Shown in pieces: positions 11,306 through 21,625 of a DNA stretch of 64,000 bases. The first letter of the stretch is position 1. Each line of letters opens with the position of its first letter. Made by a program: the position numbers and the translations under genes. Below the pieces are notes generated by a model that did not search any database, was not told the DNA's origin, and saw nothing but the letters and a program-made list of their open reading frames with translations. Origin of the DNA: Hortaea werneckii (taxonomy: Eukaryota > Ascomycota > Dothideomycetes > Mycosphaerellales > Teratosphaeriaceae); assembly GCA_037044905.1 (NCBI GenBank), contig JBAOKB010000068.1, forward strand, positions 1 to 64,000, given 5' to 3'.

Positions 11306-13231
11306 ATGTCCTCAACTGGCCGCAAGAAATCAGAAATTGGACTGCTCGCCGTCCTTCTGGTGACGCGTTCAAGACCGGGTCCGAAGCTGGTGTTTCATTA
11401 CCCAGCTCGCCCGAGAGCCACATCGCAACGCCCCAAAAGCGCTAAACACGTCGACAGCGACTCGGATCTGGAAACGGATGATAGTCAGTCGTCTCGGGGA
11501 AATGGTCGACGCGACAGGCAAGCTCATGGTGGGCCTGGCATCCATGACGAGGATCTCGACGAACAGGTACAGAATCTCTCGCCTGAGGACTACGAAGAGC
11601 CAAACGATGAGACATTGCTTGGCTACAGTATAGACAGCCTTGAAAAACTTCTTTCACCCGGTCGATGGGCCGAACGGAAGAAATTTGAAGTCTGTCTTAA
11701 TGGACTAACTTTTGTCGGACACCCTGTGTTCGCATTACCAGATGGTGACTGGACCTTGAAAGGACAGAGCAAGAATCAACGGCCGACGGAGGGAGATGGA
11801 GATGGTAAAAATATCAGCAGTTCCTCTGACGAGCAGGCCTTCCAGCCAGGTCAGGCTGGGGCTACCATTACCATCACAGCACCTAGTGTCGCGGCCCAAG
11901 GCGAGAAGGACTTCACTCACGTCGCAGACAGCTTCGACTCCAAAGGCGGGAAAGGCACGACGAGTCTGGGCACGTCATTTAACAGTGCATCTACGACGTC
12001 AGGAGGTGCATCTACCGAGCATATCCAAATGTTCCACGTCGTTTTTGTGCTGGCGCCTGGGTATCAAGCCCAAGCCGGCATTGTGTATACACATGTAGCG
12101 AAGAAGTTAGGCATGGCGTTGCACTACTGCCAAAAACACCTGGCGAGCTACGTGACGGCGGAGAGTAAGAAGATTTTGGCTGCGAAGGCAAAGGCAAAGC
12201 AGGCTAAGGCGGCTGGGAAACGACTTCAGACGCAGGTCATGGAACAGAGCCAGCTAGCATGGGCTCTGAAAGAGATCTACGACCGCCTGTCTGTGGGCGA
12301 AGTGGCCTCAATTCGCCTAGCTGGAATGGAAATGTCGCTGCAACTCCCACCACAGACGACTAGAGAAACTGCATCCACGTCATCCATCGAAGACGTCCAT
12401 CGCAGTGATCCGAGCCCACACGACGCACTACTCCTCCTCGAAGACAAAGGCGCCCTCCTACACGAACTCCAATCCAACGGCAACGCCTCGCAACTCGCCT
12501 TCTTCCTCCGCGAGCTAACCCCTACCAAATCACTGCAGAAACACGCTACGAACCTCTCCTTCCCGCTACCCACGATCCTCCAGTTCGCCCGCCATCTCCT
12601 CGAATGGCGCAAAGCCCGGCTCATCGCCCCCTTACACCCCCGGAACCTCTATACACCTGATCCCCACGCGCCGAACGCGGACCTCGTCCGGCTTGCGGGC
12701 GTCTATAGTCGGCAGTTCCCCGGCTTACCACCGCTGCCGCAGTTGATGAAGATGCTGAGCGGGCGGCCTATCCAGTATGGACTGCTGATCCCTTCGCGAG
12801 ATCACAGGGGCCCTTACATGGAGGTTTTGGGGTTTCTGGTGAGGTTTGGGTTTGTAAGGAGATTAAGGACGTTTGGGTGGTTGGGTTGGGAGGGTAGAAG
12901 TGGGAACTGTGATGGTGGTGATGGGCAGATTTTGGGTTTTGGACAGCAGCACCAGCAGCAGCAGAATCACAATCAAGAGCGTCGAAGACGTTTGGTCATT
13001 CTCGATCCTGAGAATATGACGGGGGAAGAACAGACGGCGCTAGAGAGAGTGAAGGAGGAATTGGGCGGTGGCGAAGTAGGGGAGAATCTGGATCGTTTGC
13101 TGCCGTATTTGGACGGCGAGCATGCGTTAGAAGATATTGCGAGCCAGGAAGGGGTCAAGAGAGCGAAGGTCGAGGAGTGGTTTGGAGCGCTGCGTGCGAG
13201 TGGACATCTCGTGACCTTTCGCTCGCTTTGA
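11306..13231 (+). CDS. NPR3: Nitrogen permease regulator 3 (GATOR1/SEACIT subunit)
   Basis: This is a single exon of 641 residues. The N-terminus IGLLAVLLVTRSRPGPKLVFHYP is the opening strand of the Npr3 longin domain, followed by an acidic linker. The conserved LLGYSIDSLEKLLSPGRW and FEVCLNGLTFVGHPVF blocks come next. HVVFVLAP and the long helices around 240-310 complete the longin region. The C-terminal third has the winged-helix end LDGEHALEDIASQEGV. A Gln/His-rich tract (QQHQQQQNHN) interrupts the C-terminal half near residue 550. Npr3 pairs with Npr2 and, with Iml1, forms a GTPase-activating complex that turns TORC1 off at the vacuole when amino acids run short. I see no intron. Confidence 0.9.
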   Translation: MSSTGRKKSEIGLLAVLLVTRSRPGPKLVFHYPARPRATSQRPKSAKHVDSDSDLETDDSQSSRGNGRRDRQAHGGPGIHDEDLDEQVQNLSPEDYEEPNDETLLGYSIDSLEKLLSPGRWAERKKFEVCLNGLTFVGHPVFALPDGDWTLKGQSKNQRPTEGDGDGKNISSSSDEQAFQPGQAGATITITAPSVAAQGEKDFTHVADSFDSKGGKGTTSLGTSFNSASTTSGGASTEHIQMFHVVFVLAPGYQAQAGIVYTHVAKKLGMALHYCQKHLASYVTAESKKILAAKAKAKQAKAAGKRLQTQVMEQSQLAWALKEIYDRLSVGEVASIRLAGMEMSLQLPPQTTRETASTSSIEDVHRSDPSPHDALLLLEDKGALLHELQSNGNASQLAFFLRELTPTKSLQKHATNLSFPLPTILQFARHLLEWRKARLIAPLHPRNLYTPDPHAPNADLVRLAGVYSRQFPGLPPLPQLMKMLSGRPIQYGLLIPSRDHRGPYMEVLGFLVRFGFVRRLRTFGWLGWEGRSGNCDGGDGQILGFGQQHQQQQNHNQERRRRLVILDPENMTGEEQTALERVKEELGGGEVGENLDRLLPYLDGEHALEDIASQEGVKRAKVEEWFGALRASGHLVTFRSL

Positions 13232-14049
13232 GTTTTCCAGAAGAGACGAGCCAGTTGCGAGTGTTGTCAACACCAGGACGTACTCGCCCTTACAAAATCT
13301 GGCATCCGTCGAAGATACCCTGCTTACTTCCGCTTTTAGGATAAAGTGACCACAGATTCGTCATCATTAGGAGGTAGACTTCCCATCCCGTTGAATGATC
13401 CCCGCGAGTGATGCACTGCCGTTGCCAAGGCGTCGGTAGATATTACTGGTTTCTCGGTATCCATGCCTCTCGAGCAGAAGCGGTGATGTCTGCATTCGAC
13501 TCGTTGTTCTTCACGCGATGTGCGTTATTCAAAGCACCTTGATAGAGCCAATGTAGAGCATGTCAGTCCGCACGAGCGCGACAATGGGAACGCGTCTGTC
13601 ATATATCATCAGTCGCGTTCCTGCATATTACGCGGCCAGGAAAATCCCGGTCCAGGGTAAGGGAGCCAGGCGGCCGAGAGGTCTGCGCGCGCTAGCGGTG
13701 ATCGGGCAGCCAGGCTAGGCCTGTTCCTAGCAAAAGCTTCGCGGTAAATTGAGGTGGGCCGTGAACTCCAATGCGGCGGATTATGACAGGACGCACATTG
13801 TGTCTCACTCCCTTAAAGGTCCCTGTGTAGCTCTCAACCTCACGGTGCTCAGCTGCTGGGGAGATGCTTTCACTCTCTGAGCCCTTCCCGTCCGGTGTCG
13901 TGCTCAATGCTGCCATCCCGACCGATTGACGCGATTGACGCGATTGATTGGGATCTGGGGACAGATTGATTAATCCCCACCCCGGTCTTAACTGCCACCT
14001 GACTCGATCCGCGATCACCAGACGGAAAAGGCGCGGGTGCTCGATAACA
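13232..14049. other. Intergenic region, NPR3 3' end and promoter of the next gene
   Basis: No gene was recognised. A short tandem repeat lies at 13923-13949. A minus-strand open frame at 13692-14096 overlaps the start of the next gene and has no domain. Confidence 0.45.
13923..13949 (+). repeat. Nine-base tandem repeat, three copies
   Basis: The unit CGATTGACG occurs twice exactly and a third time as CGATTGATT, about 100 bases before the ATG at 14050. It could be a binding-site cluster or simple slippage. Confidence 0.8.
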
Positions 14050-16953
14050 ATGGAGACGGTGGAGGTGGAGCGGTATGCCAACCCGGCACCGCGCATGACT
14101 GCCTACGAGTTCCTCGCGCAGGAAAAGCCGGAGAAGCCGCTGCCGGCGTTGCCCTCGCCGACCCTGACCAACCCGGACATGGTGCTGCCGAGCGAGCATG
14201 ATCTACCTGCGCTATCATCGCCGGCTAGGAGTGCGAAGAGTGTGAGGAGGCCGCCGAGTCCGGGCTACTTGAGAGAGAAGACGAGCGGAGATGTGCGGGA
14301 GGGAGCAGAGGGGGGTGCGACCGCACCGCCGAAAAGGGAGAAGAGGGGCCTGATGAGTCGCAAGATGATGTTGCTGAGGAGCAAGACGGCCAGCAACACC
14401 AACCTCAAGGGCGGGCCGCAGTCTACCACCCCTCGAAGCGTGCCGACGCCTACCTCAGACAGGCCGTTGCAGGATCCAGGTCCACCATTGGCCTCTTCCC
14501 CGACGTTGATGGATGTTGGCAATCTCGCCCCGCCTACGCCGGACCCGGAGCAGTTCGAGGACAAGCGACGGAGTGCCTCGGCCAGCTCCTTCAACAGCGA
14601 GGACATGGCCGGCATTCCGTCGTTTCTGTCCAGATACGATACCAACGATGGAGCCACCACCGATGAGGATTTGACCGATACCGATAGCCCAGCAGCCCAA
14701 CAGAAGCTAGGATACAGCGTCAGGATCGAAGGAGGTCTGGAAGCTCAACGTCGACAGCAGGAGGAAGAGGAGCAGAACTCGGCCATGTTGAGCAAGCGAG
14801 CAGAACAGATCTTGGCCAATGCCAAGAAGAGACTGAATCTGATGGAGGGCAATCTGCGCGGTGCGCGGGATCTCGTGGCCCCATTGACGGCAGCGAATTT
14901 GAAAAGAGCGACATCCCTTGGTTCAGCACAGCAAAGTCCGTACAACCCGAGTACGAGAGATCGTTTTGCTTCGAATATGTATTCTCAAGATCCAGGCAGT
15001 CCCCGAGGCCCTTCCCGCATACTCCACGCCCAGGCCAGCTCTCCAACGATCGGTCGCGATTATCAGGGCCATGCGCGAGGCTTCAGCGAGACGCAGATCC
15101 CCGAGCGGCCTCACACCGCACTGGGCCGGAGCAATGGACCCCTCCGCAAAGGTAGAATTCCCGTGAAAGCCAATGACGGATCGTGGGCGCAGAGTTTGCG
15201 AAGTAGTAGAAGTTACGACTCGCTGGGAGCGCAAAATGTTGCTGTGCGCCCGCAATCGCACGATGCTCATCCCTTGCATGTCCGCGGCTCACCGGATCCG
15301 GCCTTAGGTCCGCTGCCGGAAGACGAAGATACGACACAGCAGGAAAGCTATCCGTCCGGACGAAAAAGTGAAGCAAGCGTAGAGACTGATAAGCAAGATG
15401 CTTTGGGTATCTATCGACCGGCGTCGCGGACAGAAGACTTGCGGGAGCAGATGTCAAGCCTGAAAGGCAGGATATCTTCCCTTAGGGATCGAGCAAGGGA
15501 GGACAGCCTTAAAAGGCAAAGCCTTCAGAGCATACGAGCACCAACACCGCTGAACAACGCCGTCAGTGAAGCGCCAGAATTTTACTACGGTCAAGCAAAC
15601 AGCTACAGTGGGCCTTTGCCGGGAAGTAACTCTGGCGTCGGAAAGATATCGCCAAAAGACAGTCCCATTTCACCGCAGTTTAGCAAAAGATCATGGGAGC
15701 AGAAAGTGCCTACGCCACCCGGAAGAAATGCTTTTGCACAGCAAGCAGCGATTCAAGGGCAGCAAAGAAGATCACACAGTCCGGAGAAGCACGGTGTGGC
15801 GTCGAACGTTCGTCAGTTGGCCTCTGATAGAAATACAGCCCCGGAAACAACTCATCGACGGACACCTAGTGGCACAGCGATTGTTGCTTCGGCTGCTAAT
15901 CGTTACTCCCATCACGAAGCGTATAAGCACCATCTTCCTGCCCCTATAGCTTCAGAGAACGACATCTCACCCCTACCGACCAACGAGCCGCCGACGCCAG
16001 ACTACGATAACCCAGTCAGTCCTCCGTCCACCGACACTGATGGAGCAAGCGTGTACGACGATGCGCCCATGGAACAGCCGCCCGTCGTCGCACATGAAGA
16101 CCGTGATGATGCCTTTGACTATGAACATTTCTTCCTCCACAGCGCTATGGGCACTTACGGGGGACGTGGGCTTCGCGGACGACAGCATAGCAGCTCCTCT
16201 AGCGACGACAGAGAATCTATCTCATCCGCATCGACGGCGAAACCAGGGCCAGAAGAGCATTTTAACCCTGAATCCGGCATCTTCCCTCCGCCTACTCCGG
16301 AAACCCCTGAACGACTGAGGGAAATAGAGCGGAATCTGCAGCACAAGCGAACGCAGAGTTCTGATAGCGTCAGTACGGTGGACTCGTTTGCTACAGCTGC
16401 CGAAGCATCCAGCCCTCCACTCCCGACGCTGTCGAGGGAAGTGAGCAACATGGGCTGGCCCATCCCTCCCTCTGACAACTTCAGTCGACCAAGCTCCCGT
16501 CCTGGCTCACGCCCTGGTTCGAGACCCGGTACAGCCAACAAACGCACGTCAGAGAAACAACCCAAGGACAACGACTCCGAGCGCGCCGACTCCGGGGTCG
16601 GCCTGCCAAGACGTTCCGGCAGCGGACGCAGCGTCAAGAAGACCGTCGGCGGTCTCGCGGCGATGCCCCCTCGATCTTCTGCCCATACTGCGACTTCCAC
16701 CATCACTCCGCCCATCTCCCCTCATCAGATGACGCTACATGACCCCGCCACGGTGGCTGTCAATGCGCTGCTGAACCCGGAGGGTAAACCGCTGGGGTTG
16801 AAGGATAAGGCGGTGCTGTTTGGATTGGTCGAGAGCTTGAGACGGGTCTGTGGGGGTCTGCAGCACGAAGGGGAAGAGGGACAGGGCGAAAGTCGGGTTT
16901 TGAGACGACGGTTGGATGACGCGAAGAAGGTGCTTGATGGGGGATCTCTGTGA
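14050..16953 (+). CDS. Large, mostly disordered protein of unknown function
   Basis: This is a single exon of 967 residues. I chose the ATG at 14050 (context ATAACAATGG) over the upstream in-frame ATG at 13948, because the added 34 residues run through an upstream tandem repeat and look untranslated. The protein is rich in Ser, Pro, Arg and Gln and has no folded domain I recognise. Visible pieces are an N-terminal YEFLAQEKPEKPLPALP motif, a coiled-coil-like stretch around 236-280 (RRQQEEEEQNSAMLSKRAEQ), an SRPGSRPGSRPG repeat near residue 820, and a short conserved-looking C-terminal helix pair (VAVNALLNPEGKPLGLKDKA). Many SP/TP sites suggest phosphorylation. A cytoskeletal or polarity scaffold is possible but is only a guess. 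Confidence 0.82.
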   Translation: METVEVERYANPAPRMTAYEFLAQEKPEKPLPALPSPTLTNPDMVLPSEHDLPALSSPARSAKSVRRPPSPGYLREKTSGDVREGAEGGATAPPKREKRGLMSRKMMLLRSKTASNTNLKGGPQSTTPRSVPTPTSDRPLQDPGPPLASSPTLMDVGNLAPPTPDPEQFEDKRRSASASSFNSEDMAGIPSFLSRYDTNDGATTDEDLTDTDSPAAQQKLGYSVRIEGGLEAQRRQQEEEEQNSAMLSKRAEQILANAKKRLNLMEGNLRGARDLVAPLTAANLKRATSLGSAQQSPYNPSTRDRFASNMYSQDPGSPRGPSRILHAQASSPTIGRDYQGHARGFSETQIPERPHTALGRSNGPLRKGRIPVKANDGSWAQSLRSSRSYDSLGAQNVAVRPQSHDAHPLHVRGSPDPALGPLPEDEDTTQQESYPSGRKSEASVETDKQDALGIYRPASRTEDLREQMSSLKGRISSLRDRAREDSLKRQSLQSIRAPTPLNNAVSEAPEFYYGQANSYSGPLPGSNSGVGKISPKDSPISPQFSKRSWEQKVPTPPGRNAFAQQAAIQGQQRRSHSPEKHGVASNVRQLASDRNTAPETTHRRTPSGTAIVASAANRYSHHEAYKHHLPAPIASENDISPLPTNEPPTPDYDNPVSPPSTDTDGASVYDDAPMEQPPVVAHEDRDDAFDYEHFFLHSAMGTYGGRGLRGRQHSSSSSDDRESISSASTAKPGPEEHFNPESGIFPPPTPETPERLREIERNLQHKRTQSSDSVSTVDSFATAAEASSPPLPTLSREVSNMGWPIPPSDNFSRPSSRPGSRPGSRPGTANKRTSEKQPKDNDSERADSGVGLPRRSGSGRSVKKTVGGLAAMPPRSSAHTATSTITPPISPHQMTLHDPATVAVNALLNPEGKPLGLKDKAVLFGLVESLRRVCGGLQHEGEEGQGESRVLRRRLDDAKKVLDGGSL

Positions 16954-17647
16954 TCGGATTTTCGGAGGCTGCCTTCCTCCCTTTACTTCTTAATTTTTTG
17001 ACTTTCATTACGCATCTCTTTTTGTCACGGACTGCATGGGATGGGGAGGGATCATGGGAGCGAAAGAGGCGGTCTTTTAATTCTCTCTTTTTGGGGGCTA
17101 AGTGGAAGTGGGTCTATCTCTCTTTTTCTTTCGGATTTGTATATACTAGTATACCCCCAAACCTCGGCAATCTCTGGGTCGGTGTAAAAAGGGCAGTGTA
17201 GAATAGAGCTGTGGGTGTTTGTGGAGGGTTTGCATTTGGGTCTGGTGCAATGTTTATGATGAGGCCTTGACTGGCGTGTTTACATCTTCTTCTGTACCTA
17301 GGTAGTTATAACTCTTGTGTACATCAAGGACTAGCATGAGTTCTGAACGAGCTTTGATTTTTCGAGGATGCCGTGTTGCTCACACCCGGAAATGTAGTTT
17401 GACTCTTGCATCCAAGGACAGAGAGTGTAGGTCCGATGTGCCTCATCGCCGGCATGTTGTCGTTGCCGCGCTAAAGCGAAGCTTAACCTCGGCTCATCTC
17501 TATCCAACCATCTTGACGGTACATACCAAACACCCAAAGGCTCTTGGCTATCTCGTACCTGCATTCCAATCTTCCTAGGAAAGACAATTCGACGCTGTCG
17601 ATCACTCATCGTCCGCACGGGCAAATCTGGATTGAAGGCGTCCTGCA
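16954..17647. other. Intergenic region
   Basis: The first 250 bases are T-rich 3' sequence of the preceding gene. A 12-bp perfect palindrome, TATACTAGTATA, lies at 17142-17153. The rest is promoter for the hydrolase. No gene was seen. Confidence 0.45.
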
Positions 17648-19101
17648 ATGTCAACCAGCAAGTTCTCGGCGCGAGAGCACGTCCTGCCGACTTCACACAT
17701 TCGAGAGTATCCACGAGCAACTTCCGGCGATCAGGATGATATATTGCAGCTCGCGGTGAAACAGTACACGCCCCGTCGCAAGGTTCAAGCGAGAACGACC
17801 ATCACCATCATCGGTGGTCACGCGAATGGCTTCCCCAAGGTAATTTTGACGAAGATCTAGGCGTGGCGGGACAGTATGTTAACGGCTCATACAGGAATTG
17901 TACGAGCCGCTCTGGGACGAGTTACTCGAGCGCCTGCAAGCAAAGGGTATTGCTATCGGTAACATCTTCATTGCCGATGTAGCACATCAAGGGACTTCTG
18001 GCGTGCTGAATGAGGACAAACTTGGCAATGACCGTACGTCCTTTGATTTCACTTCGCCACGAATAGATGCTAACGGACCCAGCTTCATGGTTGGATCACC
18101 CAAGGGACTTGTTCTTGATGGTAAACCATTTCCGCAAGGAGATGAAAAGACCAATTGTCGGCATCGGCCACAGTATGGGTGGCAACAACCTCGTGAACCT
18201 CTCACTCATGCATCCACGTCTATTCTCGACTTTGATCCTTATAGACCCAGTGATACAAAGGTTCCAGTCTCGTGCAGGGAACTACGGCCCTGCTCGAGCA
18301 TCTACAAATCGCCGAGATCGTTGGCCGAGCCGTGAGGCAGCACGCGCCGCTTTCAAACGCTCCAAGTTCTACCAGTCCTGGGACCCACGCGTGCTCGAAC
18401 TATGGATACAGTATGGTCTGCGTGAACTACCTACGAGCCTTTATCCCTACGCCACCGCCGCATCTGCCACGCCGCCCACCATTTCAGCTGATCCGGGAGC
18501 TGCGACTGTATCGCCGGCGCCAGATACCGAGAAAGAAGTAACGCTTGCCACCACCAAACACCAAGAGGTCTTCACCTTCCTGCGCCCTAACCTGCCCACT
18601 AAGGAATTTCCTGACCCGTCAACGGAACCCAATCTCCAGACTCATCCCGATATGGATCCAGCCTCTGGCCCCAACGCACCATTCTATCGACCCGAACCTA
18701 TTGCGACATTCCACAGACTACCAAATCTACGGCCCAGCGTATTCTACCTTTTCGGCGAGCAGTCAAACTTGTCCACTCCGACGCTGAAAGCAGATAAGCT
18801 TGCACACACAGGCACAGGTGTAGGAGGATCAGGCGGCGTCCAGAAGGGCCGAGTACGCGACGTCACCCTCGAAGGGGTCGGCCATCTTATACCCATGGAG
18901 GCTGTTGGGCGCACGGCTGAGGAGTGCACGCGATGGCTTGTTCCGGAAATCGAAGGTTGGACAGCTCGTGAGGAGGCTGAGCGTCGGGAATGGGCGGCTG
19001 TGCCGAAGGAGCAGAAGGCCGTTCTGAGCGAGCAGTATCGCCAGACTATGAATGGGAATTGGGCCGATAAGCAAGAAGGGGCGAAGGGTTCAAAGTTGTA
19101 G
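17648..19101 (+). CDS. Peroxisomal alpha/beta hydrolase (AKT2/LPX1-like)
   Basis: Three exons (17648-17839, 17895-18033, 18083-19101) give 449 residues; both introns are short GT-AG, and the second has a CTAAC branch site. The chain has an alpha/beta hydrolase core: ITIIGGHANGFPK as the oxyanion strand, the nucleophile elbow GIGHSMGGNN with Ser141, and GVGHLIP supplying the likely catalytic His. The last three residues are SKL, a canonical type 1 peroxisomal targeting signal. The layout, including LGNDPSWLDHPRD before the elbow, resembles the fungal family that includes yeast Lpx1 and the peroxisomal AKT2-type enzymes of Alternaria. Here it stands alone without any biosynthetic partners, so a general peroxisomal lipase/esterase role is more likely than secondary metabolism. 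The substrate is unknown. Confidence 0.88.
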
Positions 19102-19332
19102 ACCTCTAGGTGGCAAGTCACCTTGATAAACACCTCTTCTTGCATCAAATGTTGTTAAGTATAACTTCTCCTGTAAAGAGTCATGAATTGAAAGCTGTAG
19201 GACCGGCCAGCCTCCGGTGTATGATGGGCCCACTCAAGCGGATCGCTGGTTGAACGTTCTACTCCGTAGACTCTTATCCTGCAAATGATGACTTAATGAC
19301 TTCCAAAAGGGTCGAGATGAAGACTTAGTACT

Positions 19333-20337
19333 CTAATTCAGGCGTTGTTCTGTTCCGTGCGGAGGGTAATAGCCCCCTCCAAATTCCAAGCTGGCATTCT
19401 CGAATGAGTCACTTCGAACGAGCTGCCATGCACCGAGCCAGCTGCTTTCAAAGATCTGGATCTCGAAGCTCGCTCGGAAGCTTTGCCCTAGGTAGTTCTC
19501 GCGATGACTTTCTGGGAAGGGCGCGCTTAGGTTGAAGAAGGTCCCCTTAGGCGCTTGGGCTTTGACCACAATCTTCTGTCTAAAGCTCTGTATGCTGAGC
19601 TCGAAGCTTCGATTCTCCCAATTCGTAGTGTAGGACATGAATGGGCTGACGCCCGCTATACGTGTAGCAAATGGAGGCCGGAAGTCAAGGTTCAGATCTT
19701 TGCTACGATACCCTAGAAGGAAGGCTTCCATCCCTAGGATCTGACCGCCTGCACAGCAGAATCCACGGTCGCCATCTCGGGCTTGGAGCCACATGTGAGC
19801 TGACGGGAAGCTCTGCGCCCAGTTCTTTTCTTGGTGCACATTGGCTACACCCGAACGGTCTGCTTGAGGGAGACTGTAGCCCGGGATGTTCATATCGAAT
19901 TCGCACTTTGACGCCAGAGATTGAACGTGCCAGTGCAGAGGCAGAGGGAGGTTCACCAGCCATGATTCCGGGGTGTCAGTGTAGGATGACCAAGGCGTTC
20001 GAGTGCTAGTCTTTCCGTGGAATGAGAATTCGGGAGTATCGAAGCTGTACTCGGTCGTGGAGTCTGCATGCCATCTGGCATAACCTACACCTGGTACTTC
20101 CAAGCCGAAAGCATGGTTTTCGTTGAACTTTACCATGTCGATCCGCTCCGCCCACACTTGCTTCTGGAAGTACTGGTGTGCATCGGAAGGCACATAGGTG
20201 AACGAGACCTTGTAGGGCCTCTCCTTCGCAGTCTTGACTTGGCAAATAATTAGAGCCACATGAGCACCCGATGGCAAGTCGAATTTGCTGTAGTAGCCTT
20301 CAAAGACCGAGTTCTTGTGAGGTGCGTTATGCTCCAT
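19333..20337 (-). CDS. Tocopherol-cyclase-like protein
   Basis: This is a single exon of 334 residues with no signal peptide. It opens with NSVFEGYYSKFDLPSG, the typical start of the tocopherol cyclase family (PF14249). It also carries LPLPLHWHVQSLAS, then HQEKNWAQSFPSAHMWLQ, matching the family's EKNWG-type core, and a following glycine-containing block. Plant and cyanobacterial members close the chromanol ring of vitamin E. Fungi do not make tocopherol, so the substrate here is unknown; a lipocalin-like binding or isomerase role is possible. Its 3' end faces the peroxisomal hydrolase across 231 bp. Confidence 0.8.
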   Translation of the reverse strand: MEHNAPHKNSVFEGYYSKFDLPSGAHVALIICQVKTAKERPYKVSFTYVPSDAHQYFQKQVWAERIDMVKFNENHAFGLEVPGVGYARWHADSTTEYSFDTPEFSFHGKTSTRTPWSSYTDTPESWLVNLPLPLHWHVQSLASKCEFDMNIPGYSLPQADRSGVANVHQEKNWAQSFPSAHMWLQARDGDRGFCCAGGQILGMEAFLLGYRSKDLNLDFRPPFATRIAGVSPFMSYTTNWENRSFELSIQSFRQKIVVKAQAPKGTFFNLSAPFPESHRENYLGQSFRASFEIQIFESSWLGAWQLVRSDSFENASLEFGGGYYPPHGTEQRLN

Positions 20338-20842
20338 TTCTTGCTAGAGTCGCAAGTCTAAGAAAATCATGCAGGTTTGACAGATCCAATGGGAGGAAAG
20401 AAGTCTTTCTACATTCTTGAAATTCAACGACATGAAGTCATGATGCCACCTCGCCAGCGTTGCCCAGAACGGAAACCACGACGCCGTGATTTTGCCGGGC
20501 TTGCGTGTCTTCCCAAGGTCGTGGCTTTCAACCAGTTCTATGATATGTCTACGAAGTACCTTGTTCATTGACACACCTTCCATTGATAGGCTCATTATCA
20601 CGGAATATGCATTGATGTTCGCGTCAGGGGTTATTGCTCAGACAACGCGGACGCCTGTAGCTACATCGCCACTATGGAAGGCAATCAAAGCATGTTCGCA
20701 AGCACATTGGAGCAGAACAATGTACCGATGGCGGTAGAATGTGGCTCCTCATTTTTCCTGAGAATTTTGCACACCTGAAGCACATAATCGTTTCATCTGC
20801 AGGCAGTCTGAGCATTCCCTGCCCTCTCTACTCCAGATTGAC
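20338..20842. other. Intergenic region
   Basis: It lies between the start of the tocopherol-cyclase-like gene and the stop of the small gene upstream, both on the minus strand. It holds the promoter of the former. No gene was recognised. Confidence 0.45.
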
Positions 20843-21128
20843 CTAATTGCCCTCTTTCTTTTCCGGAGCTCCCTTCTGCGCTTTGTTCTTATTATCCCCA
20901 GTGTCCTTGTAGTCACCACCAGCAGCTTCATACCGCCTCGACAGTTCTCCAGCTTTCCATGCTGACCAGCTCCCTTTGCCGCCACCTAGAGAAAAATGGT
21001 TAGTGGTTGGGCTCGCATTGGTGGATACTGACAGCATGGAGCAACTTACCTTTCTCCTCGTTCTTGACTTCTTCTTTGATCTTTTCCCGCAGTTCGGGGT
21101 CAGTTGGCTCGCCCTTTGTGCTGGGCAT
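20843..21128 (-). CDS. Small conserved hydrophilic protein, 73 residues
   Basis: Two exons (21050-21128 and 20985-20843) are joined by a 64-bp GT-AG intron that splits a Gly codon. The product is 73 residues, highly charged, without Cys, signal peptide or membrane span. It starts MPSTKGEPTDPELREKIKEE, and its middle carries GGGKGSWSAWKAGELSRRYE, which looks like a fungal-wide motif. The C-terminus is Lys/Asn/Gly-rich and probably disordered. From general impression, similar short proteins with a W-x-AWKA motif occur across ascomycetes; I know no function. The frame-preserving intron and clean start support a real gene. Confidence 0.75.
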
Positions 21129-21625
21129 GATTTTGGAGAACTTTTGCTGCTGCTGATGTATATATAGGTATACCTGCTCCGAGCCAGTGGGTTTCTTATG
21201 GCGTCTTGTAAATTGTGCCTAGAAGCAGACCCCTCGATTCACACATGTATAGGTATGAAGATGTACGCAAGGCTTTAATATCAATGGGAATGCGTTGTGA
21301 CCTACGTGGCTTGGTCGCATTCTTTGTTGTCTGGTGCTAAGGTGCAAGTCATGATGTCAGTGAGGATCGACTCGCTCTTTGGAAGGACCCCGCTATTGTA
21401 GTTGGAATCATGATGCTAGAAATCGTCGAACTTCACTTTATGCGACGTACAATACCAGTTCGGAGAGTTTGATCTAGTCAACGTTCATGGCTCATAGTAT
21501 GCTACATGACGGGACTTATGGTCTAGTTTCGTCGTCCTATGTACGTTCCTTACGGCGCTTCAATATCTTCAGATGTCAAGGCATCCAATTTGTTGAGCTC
21601 ATGTGCCCGCTGCCTAGAACAGAGC
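21129..21625. other. Intergenic region
   Basis: It holds the promoter of the small gene and the 3' end of the ureohydrolase (both minus). It is AT-richer than its flanks. Nothing else was seen. Confidence 0.45.

Noticed and set aside
13948..14049. Upstream in-frame start for the 967-residue protein
   Set aside because: The added 34 residues run through an upstream tandem repeat and have no protein-like pattern; the ATG at 14050 has a better context.
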